Shown here: positions 1-8,136 of the stretch, one piece after another
How the letters are laid out: each line of letters starts with the position of its first letter
Numbering within the stretch: position 1 is the first letter of the stretch
Assembly: GCA_944381365.1 (NCBI GenBank)
Contig: CALWKW010000003.1
Span: 62,001 to 126,000 of the forward strand
DNA: 64,000 nt
Reading direction: 5' to 3'
DNA from: an uncultured Christensenellaceae bacterium
Lineage (GTDB): Bacteria > Bacillota > Clostridia > Christensenellales > UBA3700
Translations under genes and position numbers: made by a program
The notes under the pieces: generated by a model
Seen by the model: only the letters and a program-made list of their open reading frames with translations
Databases searched by the model: none
What the model was told of the DNA's origin: nothing

Positions 1-834
1 TAAAAATCTTTTTATGCCGAGCAAGACAGAATCTCTAATGTCATACTTTTTCTGTCCTTTTTCGCACTTGATTTTTGGGATGCGATTTTTGAATACAAAT
101 TCTCTTTCGCATCTGTAATCGTCTTTTGGCTCTTTATAATTGCTTGCGTCTACTTCTATAAAAGTATTGTCATTGCAAATTTGTCCGTCAAAAATTCTGA
201 TATGTCGTGTGGCATATTCTCTTATGTCTTCATAGTTGTGAGTCACGACAATGACAAGTTTGTCTTCGCTTATTTCTTTGAGAAGTCTCAATATGCTTTG
301 TGCGTTTTTGCTGTCGAGATTTCCCGTGGGCTCATCGGCAAGAATTATCGGCGAATCCTTTGCGATAGCCCTTGCTATTACGGTACGCTGTTTTTCTCCG
401 CCTGAAAGTTTGCTTCCCTTTATGTTGAGTCTATCAAAAAGCCCTACTCTTTTTGCAATTTCCTTGGCTCTTTCTTTTCTAATCCTTGTATCCTTTATCG
501 TGGTAAGAGCAAATTCTATGTTTTCAAGGACTGTAAAACTTTCTAAGATATTGTAATTTTGGAAAATAAAAGATATGTTTTTTGACGAATAGCTTTCCCA
601 TTCGCTCTTTGTAAAATGCGATGTGGGATTGCCTTCAAAATACAATTCACCCTCGTCAAATTCGTCAAGCCCGCCGATAACATTCAATAAAGTCGTCTTA
701 CCGCTTCCCGACTTGCCCGTAATTACGACAAATTCGCCTTTTTCAAAACTCAGATTGATTTTTCGTATGCCGACAACAGAATTGTTTTCGTTTGCATATA
801 TCTTGGATATGTCTTTTAACTTTATATATGCCAT
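1..834 (-). CDS. ABC transporter ATP-binding protein, partial (runs off the window start)
   Basis: The minus strand is open from an ATG at 834 to the window edge with no stop. The translation shows a MacB/LolD-like nucleotide-binding domain: Walker A GKSGSGKTTL, a Q-loop (FQNYN), signature LSGGEKQR, Walker B ILADEPTGNLD and the H-loop THNYED. These features are typical of the ATPases that work with FtsX/MacB-type permeases. After the ATPase the frame continues into residues resembling the start of such a permease (DSVLLGIKRF), so a fused ATPase-permease is likely, but the membrane part lies outside. Two adjacent ATGs (837 and 834) follow AAGGAGGG; 834 has the better spacing. Substrate cannot be told; lipid, peptide or antibiotic export would fit the family. 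Confidence 0.85.
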   Translation of the reverse strand, partial: MAYIKLKDISKIYANENNSVVGIRKINLSFEKGEFVVITGKSGSGKTTLLNVIGGLDEFDEGELYFEGNPTSHFTKSEWESYSSKNISFIFQNYNILESFTVLENIEFALTTIKDTRIRKERAKEIAKRVGLFDRLNIKGSKLSGGEKQRTVIARAIAKDSPIILADEPTGNLDSKNAQSILRLLKEISEDKLVIVVTHNYEDIREYATRHIRIFDGQICNDNTFIEVDASNYKEPKDDYRCEREFVFKNRIPKIKCEKGQKKYDIRDSVLLGIKRFL

Positions 835-1008
835 CATTCCCTCCTTATCGGTAAAAGGTTTTTGCATTTATACTACACTCAAAAAGACAATTTGTATCGG
901 CATTTGCGTTTTTTAATAATTATATTTTATATCAATAAATATTTTGCCTAATTAATTCCTTTTTTTAGATAAATCATCCATTTGTCAAAAGTTTTGTTTT
1001 ATGATAAC

Positions 1009-1040
1009 AAAAAAAGGACGGATATTATCCGTCCTTTTTG
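1009..1040 (-). terminator. Rho-independent terminator of the Na+ symporter gene
   Basis: An 8-bp stem (GGACGGAT with ATCCGTCC, 1016-1034) has a 3-base loop and is followed on the minus strand by a T run. It lies just downstream of the stop at 1055. Confidence 0.85.
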
Positions 1041-1054
1041 TCTATTTAAAGATA

Positions 1055-2812
1055 TTATTTGTTTTCTTCAGCTTTTTCCTTAGCTTTTTTTGAAGAAGTC
1101 TTTCTTGAGGTCGTCTTTTTCTTGGGAGTTTTCTCTTCAACATTATCGGCCACTTCTTCTATTGACTTGATAAGTTCTTCCTGAGCTTCTTCTTGCTCAA
1201 TTTCAACCTTCTCAATCTCTTCAATTACAGCTTGATTGTTTTCATCTTCTTCCATCTTGTCAAGCTCATCCCAAGTCTTGAAGTTTTGTTCTGCATGCCA
1301 AGCAAGAGCTTTGAGTCTGGGATTGAATTTTGTGATTGCCTGAATAATAAATCCTGACATAAAAGCAAGGAAAGTGATTACCCAGCCAATGATATTAGCA
1401 TATACGGGATAACCTCCGTACAAGCCGCCATTCTTTGCAAGAGTATAGATATTCCATACAGTAAGTCCGAACAACGCAACAGGAGCTATTACCATGATTG
1501 CTGAATAAAACCAAAATGCAGGCATCTTAACTTTGTTTGTATTCTTGTTGATTTCCTTAAGCACTTTCTTGGGCTTAAAGAACCAGCCTACAAGTACACA
1601 TTCGAGTACGCCCACGATGAGCAAGTTGTATTGATTGGTCCAGTTGTCGACAATATCAAGCCATGCCACGCCCGAACCTGTGGTGTAAATGACAGATATC
1701 GCTGCGGCAACGATGATAATTCCTACGGTAGTCTTTTTCTTGCTGATACCGTATTTGTCGGAAATACTTGCCGATATACCCTCGACAATAGAGAATGCCG
1801 AGTCGATAGTCAATGTGATGAGCATCATATAGAAGATAAATCCGAATACGGCATTTATCCAACCCACATTTGTAAGCTGTACGATAGCCATAGGATAGAT
1901 AAGGAATGCAGTAGAAATACCGGAAGCGGACATATCGTCTACCGTCATACCGCAACCGTACATGGTAGTAAACAAAACTATACCTGAAAGCACGCTTGTC
2001 AAGAAGTCGCTTACTGCGATAATCATTACGTCTTCTACGATATTCGACTTATTATCGAGGAAAGAGCCGTAAGCAATCATGATAGCCATCATAATCGAAA
2101 GGCTGTAAAAAGCTTGTCCGAAAGCGTCTACCCAAATTGTAGGCTCGCCGAAAGCTTTAAAATCAGGTACAAACAAAGCTTTCATCGCTGCACCTGTATT
2201 GCCCATCGTAAAGCCTCTCAAAGCGAGGATAACAAGCAAAATTACAGGAATAAACACCGTATATTTTACTACTTTTGACACAGAGCTTGCTCCGTCCTTA
2301 ATACAATAATAAATTGCAAGCCAAGCAATAGCAAGACAGATAAGAAGCAAAAGGGGAATCTGACTGCCTTGTCCGAACAATGAAGTACCCCATGTCGTGC
2401 CGATAGAGTTTTGCCAAAGTTCCTTGGCCTCTTCAATACCCGTAGCAGTACCGGTCATAGAAGCAAACTTAAAGCTCAATAATGCCATCATGATTACCCA
2501 GCCGAAAACAGCCGCATAATATGTGACGATTACAAAAGCATTGGCAGTAGCTGCCCAGCCGATATATTCTCCGCCTTTTCTCAATCCCTTAAGAGCAATA
2601 GGCGAACCTGCTCTCATCTTTCTACCGATAGAAAGTTCCATCATCAAAAGAGGCATACCTATAACTACCATTGCTATGATGTAAGCAAACAAAAACGCAC
2701 CGCCACCGTGTTTAGCTGCAAGACCGGGAAAACGCCAAGCATTTCCGAGACCTACCGCAGAACCGATAGAAGCCAAAATAAAAGTAAATCTTGAAGGCCA
2801 CTTCTCTCTCAT
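1055..2812 (-). CDS. Sodium-dependent transporter, neurotransmitter:sodium symporter (SNF) family
   Basis: Integral membrane Na+-coupled uptake protein, probably for amino acids or similar amines, of the LeuT fold. The N-terminal sequence GSAVGLGNAWRFP (about residues 17-29) is the family hallmark in TM1 that forms part of the Na+ and substrate site. About 11-12 hydrophobic segments follow. Length is 585 aa with a start moved to ATG 2812: AGGAG lies 8 bases upstream, while the alternative TTG at 2818 would be only 2 bases from it. The last ~75 residues are an acidic stretch followed by a Lys/Ser/Thr tail (KKKTTSRKTSSKKAKEKAEE), not usual for LeuT-like proteins and similar to tails on other proteins in this window. 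It is a single-gene unit with its own terminator. Substrate is unknown. Confidence 0.9.
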   Translation of the reverse strand: MREKWPSRFTFILASIGSAVGLGNAWRFPGLAAKHGGGAFLFAYIIAMVVIGMPLLMMELSIGRKMRAGSPIALKGLRKGGEYIGWAATANAFVIVTYYAAVFGWVIMMALLSFKFASMTGTATGIEEAKELWQNSIGTTWGTSLFGQGSQIPLLLLICLAIAWLAIYYCIKDGASSVSKVVKYTVFIPVILLVILALRGFTMGNTGAAMKALFVPDFKAFGEPTIWVDAFGQAFYSLSIMMAIMIAYGSFLDNKSNIVEDVMIIAVSDFLTSVLSGIVLFTTMYGCGMTVDDMSASGISTAFLIYPMAIVQLTNVGWINAVFGFIFYMMLITLTIDSAFSIVEGISASISDKYGISKKKTTVGIIIVAAAISVIYTTGSGVAWLDIVDNWTNQYNLLIVGVLECVLVGWFFKPKKVLKEINKNTNKVKMPAFWFYSAIMVIAPVALFGLTVWNIYTLAKNGGLYGGYPVYANIIGWVITFLAFMSGFIIQAITKFNPRLKALAWHAEQNFKTWDELDKMEEDENNQAVIEEIEKVEIEQEEAQEELIKSIEEVADNVEEKTPKKKTTSRKTSSKKAKEKAEENK

Positions 2813-3023
2813 TTTCAATTCTCCTGAAGTATAAAAAAATAAATACTTAATAATTTTATAATATTTTTACATTATTTACAAGCATTTTATATTATTAAAT
2901 AATTATATGGCAAAAAAACACACTTTTAAATGATTTTTTTAAAAATAATCTGTATAAATAAAATCTATAAATATACAAACTATCAAACTTTCTAAAACTA
3001 AAAAAATTTTAATTTATTTCTAA

Positions 3024-3060
3024 ATAAAAAAGACGGCTGTCAAAAACTGACAACCGTCTC
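3024..3060 (-). terminator. Terminator downstream of the rubredoxin gene
   Basis: Stem AGACGG-x-TGTCA (3031-3041) pairs with TGACA-x-CCGTCT (3048-3059) with one mismatch, followed on the minus strand by a T-rich run. Confidence 0.75.
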
Positions 3061-3075
3061 TTCACATTCTTTATA

Positions 3076-3231
3076 TTATTCAGCAGAAAACTCGTCTTTG
3101 CCTACTCCGCACAAAGGGCAGACAAAATCATCCTCTACATCTTCCCACTTTGTACCCGCAGGAATGCCGTAATCGGGAGCACCTGCTTCTTCATCGTATT
3201 CCCAACCGCAAACATTGCATACATATTTCAT
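3076..3231 (-). CDS. Rubredoxin
   Basis: A 51-aa iron protein acting as a cytoplasmic one-electron carrier, typically in oxygen and peroxide detoxification of anaerobes. Two knuckles bind the single Fe: CNVCGWEY at residues 5-12 and CPLCGVGKDEF at 38-48. Family features YDEEAGAPDYGIPAGTKWEDV and DDFVCP are present, and length is normal. ATG at 3231 is preceded by AGGAGGTAC. It is a single-gene unit with a terminator behind it. A reductase or rubrerythrin partner is not in the window. Confidence 0.96.
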   Translation of the reverse strand: MKYVCNVCGWEYDEEAGAPDYGIPAGTKWEDVEDDFVCPLCGVGKDEFSAE

Positions 3232-3315
3232 ACAAAAGTACCTCCTTTTATGATTAAATATATTATACCCTATTTATACAAAAAAGTAAATAGACAGAGA
3301 GTATATTAATAATTT

Positions 3316-3344
3316 TTGACTTAAATTTGACTTTATAGTATTAT
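3316..3344 (+). promoter_or_regulatory. Promoter with -10 directly before the methyltransferase ATG
   Basis: TTGACT (3316-3321), 17-base spacer, TATTAT (3339-3344). Six bases separate the -10 box from the ATG at 3351 and there is no Shine-Dalgarno, so the transcript probably starts at or within a base of the start codon. Confidence 0.65.
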
Positions 3345-3350
3345 ATTATT

Positions 3351-4082
3351 ATGGACGAAAAAAATACAAGATTAGACGACCTCGAATGCAAGGGGCTGAA
3401 AATAAGACAATTTGTTGACGGATACTGCTTTACCTCTGATGCCGTATTGCTTGCCAATTTTGTACGATGCAAAAAAAACGATACTATCGTAGATTTCGGA
3501 TGCGGCAACGGGGTGATATCCATTCTTCTCAGTGCAAAAACTCCCGCAAAAAAAATTGTCGGCATAGAACTTCAAAAAGAAGTGGCAGAGCTTGCTAAGT
3601 CGAATGTGCTTCTCAATAATTTGCAAGACGAAATAGATATAATCAATACAGATATACTTTTCACTCCCGATATTTTGGGAAAAGAAAGCGTGGAAATAGT
3701 AGTCTGCAATCCGCCTTATTTTGCAAGTAGTTCAGGAGAAAAGCGAGAAGCCTTGCAAATTGCTTTGTCAAGGCATGAATCCACTTGCGATTTGACAAAT
3801 CTTTTGAGATGTGCGAGTGAAATTTTGAAATACGGCGGAGAATTTTATATCATCCACAAGACACAAAGAATGGCGGAAGTAATCGCAAAAGCTTCAGAGT
3901 ATTCTCTCACTCCAAAACATCTCACTCTCATTTATCCCAAATGGTCAAAACCTGCCGATACTTTTATTCTCAAATGCAAAAAATGCTCTCCTCACGGTCT
4001 TTTGCTTGACAAACTTATCGTCTACAACGAGGACGGCACAATGACTTGCGAAGCTCAAAAACTTTACAACAAAACTCTTTGA
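3351..4082 (+). CDS. TrmN6-like (YfiC/YabB family) SAM-dependent N6-adenine methyltransferase
   Basis: A class I SAM-dependent methyltransferase of 243 aa. The SAM-binding motif VDFGCGNGVISILLS lies near residues 44-58 and the catalytic NPPYF motif near 121-125; NPPY marks enzymes that methylate an exocyclic amino group. The family (TrmN6, B. subtilis YabB) methylates adenosine in tRNA, classically A37 of tRNA-Val. Substrate identity is family inference only. There is no ribosome site; a consensus promoter places the 5' end of the mRNA on the ATG, suggesting leaderless translation. It faces the convergent XRE gene across a shared terminator. Confidence 0.85.
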   Translation: MDEKNTRLDDLECKGLKIRQFVDGYCFTSDAVLLANFVRCKKNDTIVDFGCGNGVISILLSAKTPAKKIVGIELQKEVAELAKSNVLLNNLQDEIDIINTDILFTPDILGKESVEIVVCNPPYFASSSGEKREALQIALSRHESTCDLTNLLRCASEILKYGGEFYIIHKTQRMAEVIAKASEYSLTPKHLTLIYPKWSKPADTFILKCKKCSPHGLLLDKLIVYNEDGTMTCEAQKLYNKTL

Positions 4083-4118
4083 TTATAAAATCCATTAATG
4101 CCTAACATATTGTATAAA

Positions 4119-4150
4119 CAAAAAAGAGGGCTATACCCTCTTTTTTTTAT
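4119..4150. terminator. Bidirectional terminator between convergent genes
   Basis: AAAAAGAGGG pairs with CCCTCTTTTT around a short CTATA loop (4121-4145), flanked by A and T runs that serve both strands. Confidence 0.85.
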
Positions 4151-4179
4151 TACAATTTTTTGTTCAAATTTCCAGATTA

Positions 4180-4386
4180 TTACTCATTATCTTTGAGTCC
4201 CAACATATAATCTGTCGATTTGCCGAACAAATTGCTAAGGTCGATAAGAGCTTGATAGCTAGGCTCCTTTACTCCTCTTTCCCAGTTGCTGATACTTACT
4301 TGAGATACTTGCATGTATTTTGCCAAATACTCTTGATTGTATCCATTACGCAACCTTTGTTCCTTCAATCTCTCTGCAAATTTCAT
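4180..4386 (-). CDS. XRE-family transcriptional regulator, single HTH domain
   Basis: A 68-aa protein that is essentially one Cro/C1-type helix-turn-helix: LKEQRLRNGYNQEYLAKYM then VSQVSISNWERGVKEPS. No effector domain is present, so it probably acts as a small DNA-binding repressor. ATG at 4386 follows AGGAGGTATTGTA. It is the second gene of an apparent operon with the kinase-like gene 33 bases upstream (4420-5091), suggesting joint regulation. Targets are unknown. Confidence 0.85.
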   Translation of the reverse strand: MKFAERLKEQRLRNGYNQEYLAKYMQVSQVSISNWERGVKEPSYQALIDLSNLFGKSTDYMLGLKDNE

Positions 4387-4419
4387 ATTACAATACCTCC
4401 TAGATTGTATATTTTAAAA

Positions 4420-5091
4420 CTAGATCAGCTTGTGCCAATCTACTCCGTTTTCCTGAAATTGTGTGAGCGAATCTATCATCATCTCGATATCTCCGCCATC
4501 TCTGGATTTTTCTTTTCGCTTTTTCAAAGATGCACTCAGCTCGTTGACTATATCAATCATCTTGAGCTGGAAACAATCCAAAAGCTTGTCTATAAAAGGA
4601 TAACAATCATAATACTCGCCTACGCTGTTGAGAAGAGCATAAGAGATTGCACTTGCTATATCCTCATAAGGCATACCGTTGTCCACGCTTGAAAAATCTA
4701 TGCCGATAACTCTGCCATCTTTTATAATATAGTTTTTAAAATCGATTTCTTTCATCACGCAGTTAGTAAAAGAATACATTATCTGCAAGAATATCGACAG
4801 TCTATTGGCAAGCAACTCCATAGCAGGTTTATTATCAGTCATTGTAGCATTTCTGAATGCGTCATAAAAGTTTTCGCCTTCTATGTATTCATATACAGCT
4901 TTGTTGCCCTCATAATCGATTACTTGAGGAGCATATCCGGTCAAAGCTACTTTTTTTGCCGTCTCGACCTCTTTTAATGCACTGCTTTCGTCTGTATATT
5001 CTTTCAGAATATAAATTTTGTTATCCTTTTCTGCCTTGTATACCTTTTTATCTTTTGCAGACAATGAACATACGATTTTATAATCTTTCAT
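4420..5091 (-). CDS. Protein-kinase-like / aminoglycoside phosphotransferase-fold protein
   Basis: A 223-aa cytoplasmic protein with the layout of a minimal kinase fold. A candidate ATP-binding lysine is K30 (IYILKEY), the catalytic-loop-like DFKNYII gives D117 and N120, and IDFSS at 131-135 stands in the place of the metal-binding DFG/DFD aspartate. The catalytic histidine of HGD/HRD loops is missing (EIDFKN), so the family is remote: lipopolysaccharide-kinase or APH/choline-kinase relatives are the nearest guess. It is transcribed just before a small XRE regulator from a good promoter at 5106-5135. Substrate, and whether it is active, are not known. Confidence 0.6.
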   Translation of the reverse strand: MKDYKIVCSLSAKDKKVYKAEKDNKIYILKEYTDESSALKEVETAKKVALTGYAPQVIDYEGNKAVYEYIEGENFYDAFRNATMTDNKPAMELLANRLSIFLQIMYSFTNCVMKEIDFKNYIIKDGRVIGIDFSSVDNGMPYEDIASAISYALLNSVGEYYDCYPFIDKLLDCFQLKMIDIVNELSASLKKRKEKSRDGGDIEMMIDSLTQFQENGVDWHKLI

Positions 5092-5105
5092 ATTTTACCT
5101 TTAGT

Positions 5106-5135
5106 ATTATACCTTGTCAAATAATCAATAGTCAA
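5106..5135 (-). promoter_or_regulatory. Promoter of the kinase-like/XRE operon
   Basis: TTGACT (5130-5135), 18-base spacer, TATAAT (5106-5111) on the minus strand, giving a leader of about 10-15 bases before the ATG at 5091. A second possible promoter (TTGACA 5262-5267, 16 bases, TATATC 5240-5245) lies further upstream. Confidence 0.65.
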
Positions 5136-5308
5136 CCTATATCGAAAAATTTTAGTAAAAATTTACAACTTTTAAAGGCTTTTGACTCAATTTATATTCA
5201 ATTTTAACTTTTGATTATATCAAGCTTATCCTTGACTATGATATAACACTAAAGATTATTTTGTCAAAACTTTTTTTGTCTGTTTTTGCAATTTTTTGAA
5301 TAATTTTT

Positions 5309-5352
5309 AGACAGCCAAAAGCTCTTTCATAATATCGGGCTTTTGGCTGTCT
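5309..5352. other. Perfect 14-bp inverted repeat between two minus-strand genes
   Basis: AGACAGCCAAAAGC (5309-5322) pairs perfectly with GCTTTTGGCTGTCT (5339-5352) around a 16-base loop. It lies downstream of the P-type ATPase stop at 5412. There is no good T run on either side, so it may be a weak terminator or an RNA-stabilising hairpin. The rest of the 5092-5411 gap holds the promoters listed nearby. Confidence 0.6.
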
Positions 5353-5411
5353 GATATAATTCGATTTATGCCCTATGAATAATTTATCCATCAAGACATT
5401 TTTTATACATC

Positions 5412-7586
5412 TTAGTGCTTATCCTTTATCTTCAAGGTACGCATGCTGTTGAAGATTGCCAAAATACAAACTCCGACATCTGCCACTACTGCAAGCCACA
5501 TAATCGGCGACACAAACATACAAATTACCATTATCGCAAACTTAAGACCGAGTGCCATTGCTATATTCTGAATTATGATTTTTCTTGTCTTTTTTGCGAC
5601 TTTAAAAGCATTGTCAAGTCTGTCGATATTTCCGCCTATAAGCACCATGTCGCTGGCTTCTACGCTCGCATCGTTTCCCATACCGCCAATACATACGCCC
5701 AAGCTTGCATGCTTTATTGCGGGAGCATCGTTCAAGCCGTCTCCGACAAACATTACTTTTTTGCCATCTGCCACTTTGGCTTTTACATATTCGCATTTGT
5801 CCTGAGGCATAAGAGAAGCATGATATTCTTCTACTCCCACTTCCTTAGCCACTTCTTTTGCCACAGCTTCGTTGTCGCCTGTGAGCATAATTGTCTTGAG
5901 GCCTCTGTTTTTGAGAAGCTCTATTGTCTTTTTTGAGCCCTCTCTTACTTTGTCGGCAAGTGCGATATATCCCAAGTATCTGCCGTCATAAGCCACATAC
6001 ACTTTGCTTGCCACGCTATTGTTTTCTTCGACATTTATACCGTACTCCGACATAAGCTTATCATTGCCTAGCAAGGCTTTTTTGCCTTTATATTTGCATA
6101 CAAGACCTTTGCCTGCTATCTCTTGACTTTCTTCTGCTCTTTCTTTTATGTCGCAATACTCTGATATACATTTTGCTATCGGATGGTTTGACATGCTTTC
6201 GCATGCACCTGCAACCTCTTTTAAAAGTTTGCTGTCATCTGATTTTATATCTACGACTTCGAGTTTTCCCTCTGTCAATGTACCTGTTTTGTCAAAACAT
6301 ACGCTGTCGATAGAGTTGAGCATCTCGAGATAATTGCCGCCCTTGACAAGTATGCCCGCTTTAGAAGCACTTCCTATACCGCCAAAATATGTCAAAGGTG
6401 TAGAAATGACCAATGCACAGGGACAAGATATTACCAAAAATACAAGTCCTTTTGCTATCGATTGCGAATATGTCAATCCCAAATCCTTTATCAAAGGAGC
6501 AAATATTGCTATGCACAACGCAATCGCAAATACCACGGGAGTATAAATTTTTGCGAATTTTCTTACAAACTTTTCTGCTTTAGGCTTGTTTTGTTGTGCA
6601 TTTTCTACAAGTCTCAATATTTTGCTGACGGTAGTATCTTTTTCTTCTTTTTCTACCTCTATGATTACCGCACTTTGAAGATTGAGTGTTCCGCCGAGAA
6701 TTTCCTGTCCTTCTTCAATCTCTACGGGTATACTTTCGCCCGTAAGTTTTGAATAGTCAAAAGAGGATTTTCCCTTTATTATTTTGCCGTCTACGGGCAC
6801 TTTTTCGCCTGCTTTTACTATTACTTTATCGCCTATCGCAAGACTAGAAGTATCTACCATAATGCTAGTGCCGTCATCTTCGAGCTTCAAGGATTTTTCT
6901 ACTTTTATATCCAGAAGTTCGCCAATACTCTTTTTGGATTTTCTTACGGATATGCCCTGTATTATCTCGCCTATTGTGTACAACAACATTACCGCCACGC
7001 CTTCTTCGAATTCGCCTATACAAAAAGCTCCAATGGAAGCAACATTCATCAAAGTATTTTCATTGAATATATCCTTGTTGAGCAATCCTTTAAAGCCCTC
7101 TATAATGCTTTCAGATGCTACAAGAATGTATGCTATAATATAAAGAGGCAAATATCCCCAGAATGCCTTTTTGCCCAAGCTATGCTCCAATGCAAAAGCT
7201 ATGACAAGCAAAACAGCTGACATGATCACTAAAACAAGCTGTTTTTTGTCCACATGCCATATCTTTTGTTTTTTATTTATTTTTATAGGAGTATCATCAC
7301 AGCATGCACAACCGTGTTCATGATTGTGTCCGTGATGCTCATGGTCATGACAGCAGTCATGATTGTGTCCGCGATGTTCTTCACAGTGTCCGTGCTCATG
7401 CTCATGATGATTGCATGAACAATTTGCGTGCTCTTTGTGGTTTTTATCGCCGTCTTTGTCGCAATCACAATGATTATTCAAGACCTCATCATCGCAAATA
7501 TCATGGCAATTACATTTGTTTTCTTGATGAAGCTGCCCTTCTGATTCTTGATTGTTTATCATATTGTTGTGTTTTATTTTTTTCAT
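5412..7586 (-). CDS. Heavy-metal translocating P1B-type ATPase with His/Cys-rich N-terminus
   Basis: ATP-driven membrane exporter of 724 aa. Actuator motif TGES is at 282-285, the metal-binding transmembrane CPC at 388-390, the phosphorylated Asp in DKTGTLT at 432, followed by MLTGDN and GDGLNDAPA. The first ~110 residues lack the usual ferredoxin-like CxxC domain and instead form a run of His, Cys, Asp and Glu clusters (CNCHD, CSCNHHEHEHGHC, CCHDHEHHGHNHEHGCACC) able to bind several metal ions. The body resembles Zn/Cd exporters (ZntA/CadA), but the gene sits 7 bases behind a CsoR-type regulator with a Cu(I)-type C-H-C signature, so Cu, Zn and Cd all remain possible. It would protect the cytoplasm from excess metal. 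Confidence 0.92.
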   Translation of the reverse strand: MKKIKHNNMINNQESEGQLHQENKCNCHDICDDEVLNNHCDCDKDGDKNHKEHANCSCNHHEHEHGHCEEHRGHNHDCCHDHEHHGHNHEHGCACCDDTPIKINKKQKIWHVDKKQLVLVIMSAVLLVIAFALEHSLGKKAFWGYLPLYIIAYILVASESIIEGFKGLLNKDIFNENTLMNVASIGAFCIGEFEEGVAVMLLYTIGEIIQGISVRKSKKSIGELLDIKVEKSLKLEDDGTSIMVDTSSLAIGDKVIVKAGEKVPVDGKIIKGKSSFDYSKLTGESIPVEIEEGQEILGGTLNLQSAVIIEVEKEEKDTTVSKILRLVENAQQNKPKAEKFVRKFAKIYTPVVFAIALCIAIFAPLIKDLGLTYSQSIAKGLVFLVISCPCALVISTPLTYFGGIGSASKAGILVKGGNYLEMLNSIDSVCFDKTGTLTEGKLEVVDIKSDDSKLLKEVAGACESMSNHPIAKCISEYCDIKERAEESQEIAGKGLVCKYKGKKALLGNDKLMSEYGINVEENNSVASKVYVAYDGRYLGYIALADKVREGSKKTIELLKNRGLKTIMLTGDNEAVAKEVAKEVGVEEYHASLMPQDKCEYVKAKVADGKKVMFVGDGLNDAPAIKHASLGVCIGGMGNDASVEASDMVLIGGNIDRLDNAFKVAKKTRKIIIQNIAMALGLKFAIMVICMFVSPIMWLAVVADVGVCILAIFNSMRTLKIKDKH

Positions 7587-7593
7587 AAGTCAC

Positions 7594-7875
7594 CTATATT
7601 TTTGAATAATATTCTATTGATGTAGCAAGTTTTTCGAGTGCAGATGTATCGCCGTTCTTTATACTGTCTGTCACGCAGTGATTGATATGATGATTGAGTA
7701 TGTCCTTTGCCACACCTTCCAATGCCTTTGTAATCGCAGCCAGCTGAACAAGCACATCTTCACAGCTTCTGTCCTCTTGCACCATTTTGTTTATTCCTCT
7801 TACCTGACCTTCGATTCTATTCAATTTATCAGTAAGTTTTTTTGTCAAATCGCATCCTTCATGCTTGCAATCCAT
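7594..7875 (-). CDS. csoR: CsoR-family metal-sensing transcriptional repressor
   Basis: A small all-helical repressor (93 aa) of the CsoR/RcnR/FrmR family. Counting from the in-frame ATG at 7887, the Cu(I) ligand set of CsoR is present: C42 (RSCEDV), H67 and C71 (HHINHC), with the family core RIEGQVRGI. That upstream ATG lies inside the ribosome site; ATG 7875 has GGAGG correctly spaced (GGAGGTAAAT) and is the better start. The gene leads the operon with the P-type ATPase. A perfect CsoR-type palindrome lies between its promoter and its start, so it should repress itself and the pump until metal binds. Confidence 0.93.
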   Translation of the reverse strand: MDCKHEGCDLTKKLTDKLNRIEGQVRGINKMVQEDRSCEDVLVQLAAITKALEGVAKDILNHHINHCVTDSIKNGDTSALEKLATSIEYYSKI

Positions 7876-7887
7876 ATTTACCTCCAT

Positions 7888-7904
7888 ATACCCCTATGGG
7901 GTAT
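7888..7904. promoter_or_regulatory. CsoR operator (GC-rich palindrome)
   Basis: ATACCCC-TAT-GGGGTAT is a perfect 17-base palindrome. The TACCCC/GGGGTA core is the known operator type of CsoR-family repressors. It lies about 10-25 bases downstream of the predicted transcription start of csoR and immediately before the ribosome site. Confidence 0.88.
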
Positions 7905-7919
7905 GTTTATTCTACTATG

Positions 7920-7948
7920 ATTATATGCCCGTGTATCTTAATTGTCAA
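7920..7948 (-). promoter_or_regulatory. Consensus promoter of the csoR-ATPase operon
   Basis: TTGACA (7943-7948), exactly 17 bases, TATAAT (7920-7925) on the minus strand: a full sigma-A consensus. The CsoR palindrome is directly downstream. Confidence 0.88.
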
Positions 7949-8091
7949 CTATTTTTTCAAAAAAAATTATAGAATTGTATATTTGATGTTTATTCAATCT
8001 ATATATCTTATGTATTGAATTTTCTGATTTTTATATTTATATAATCTATTAATTAATGAATATATTTGCCCGTCAAAAAAATTTCTTTAAT

Positions 8092-8125
8092 AAAAAAAGA
8101 CGCATTTTCATGCGTCTTTTTTTTA
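8092..8125 (-). terminator. Terminator of the trpB-like gene
   Basis: AAAGACGCA and TGCGTCTTT (about 8097-8118) form a stem around TTTTCA, with T runs on the minus strand, just after the stop at 8137. Confidence 0.88.
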
Positions 8126-8136
8126 TTGATTTTTTA

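Noticed and set aside
7283..7588. ORFs in other frames opposite the His-rich end of the P-type ATPase
   Set aside because: Shadow frames of repeated His/Asp codons.
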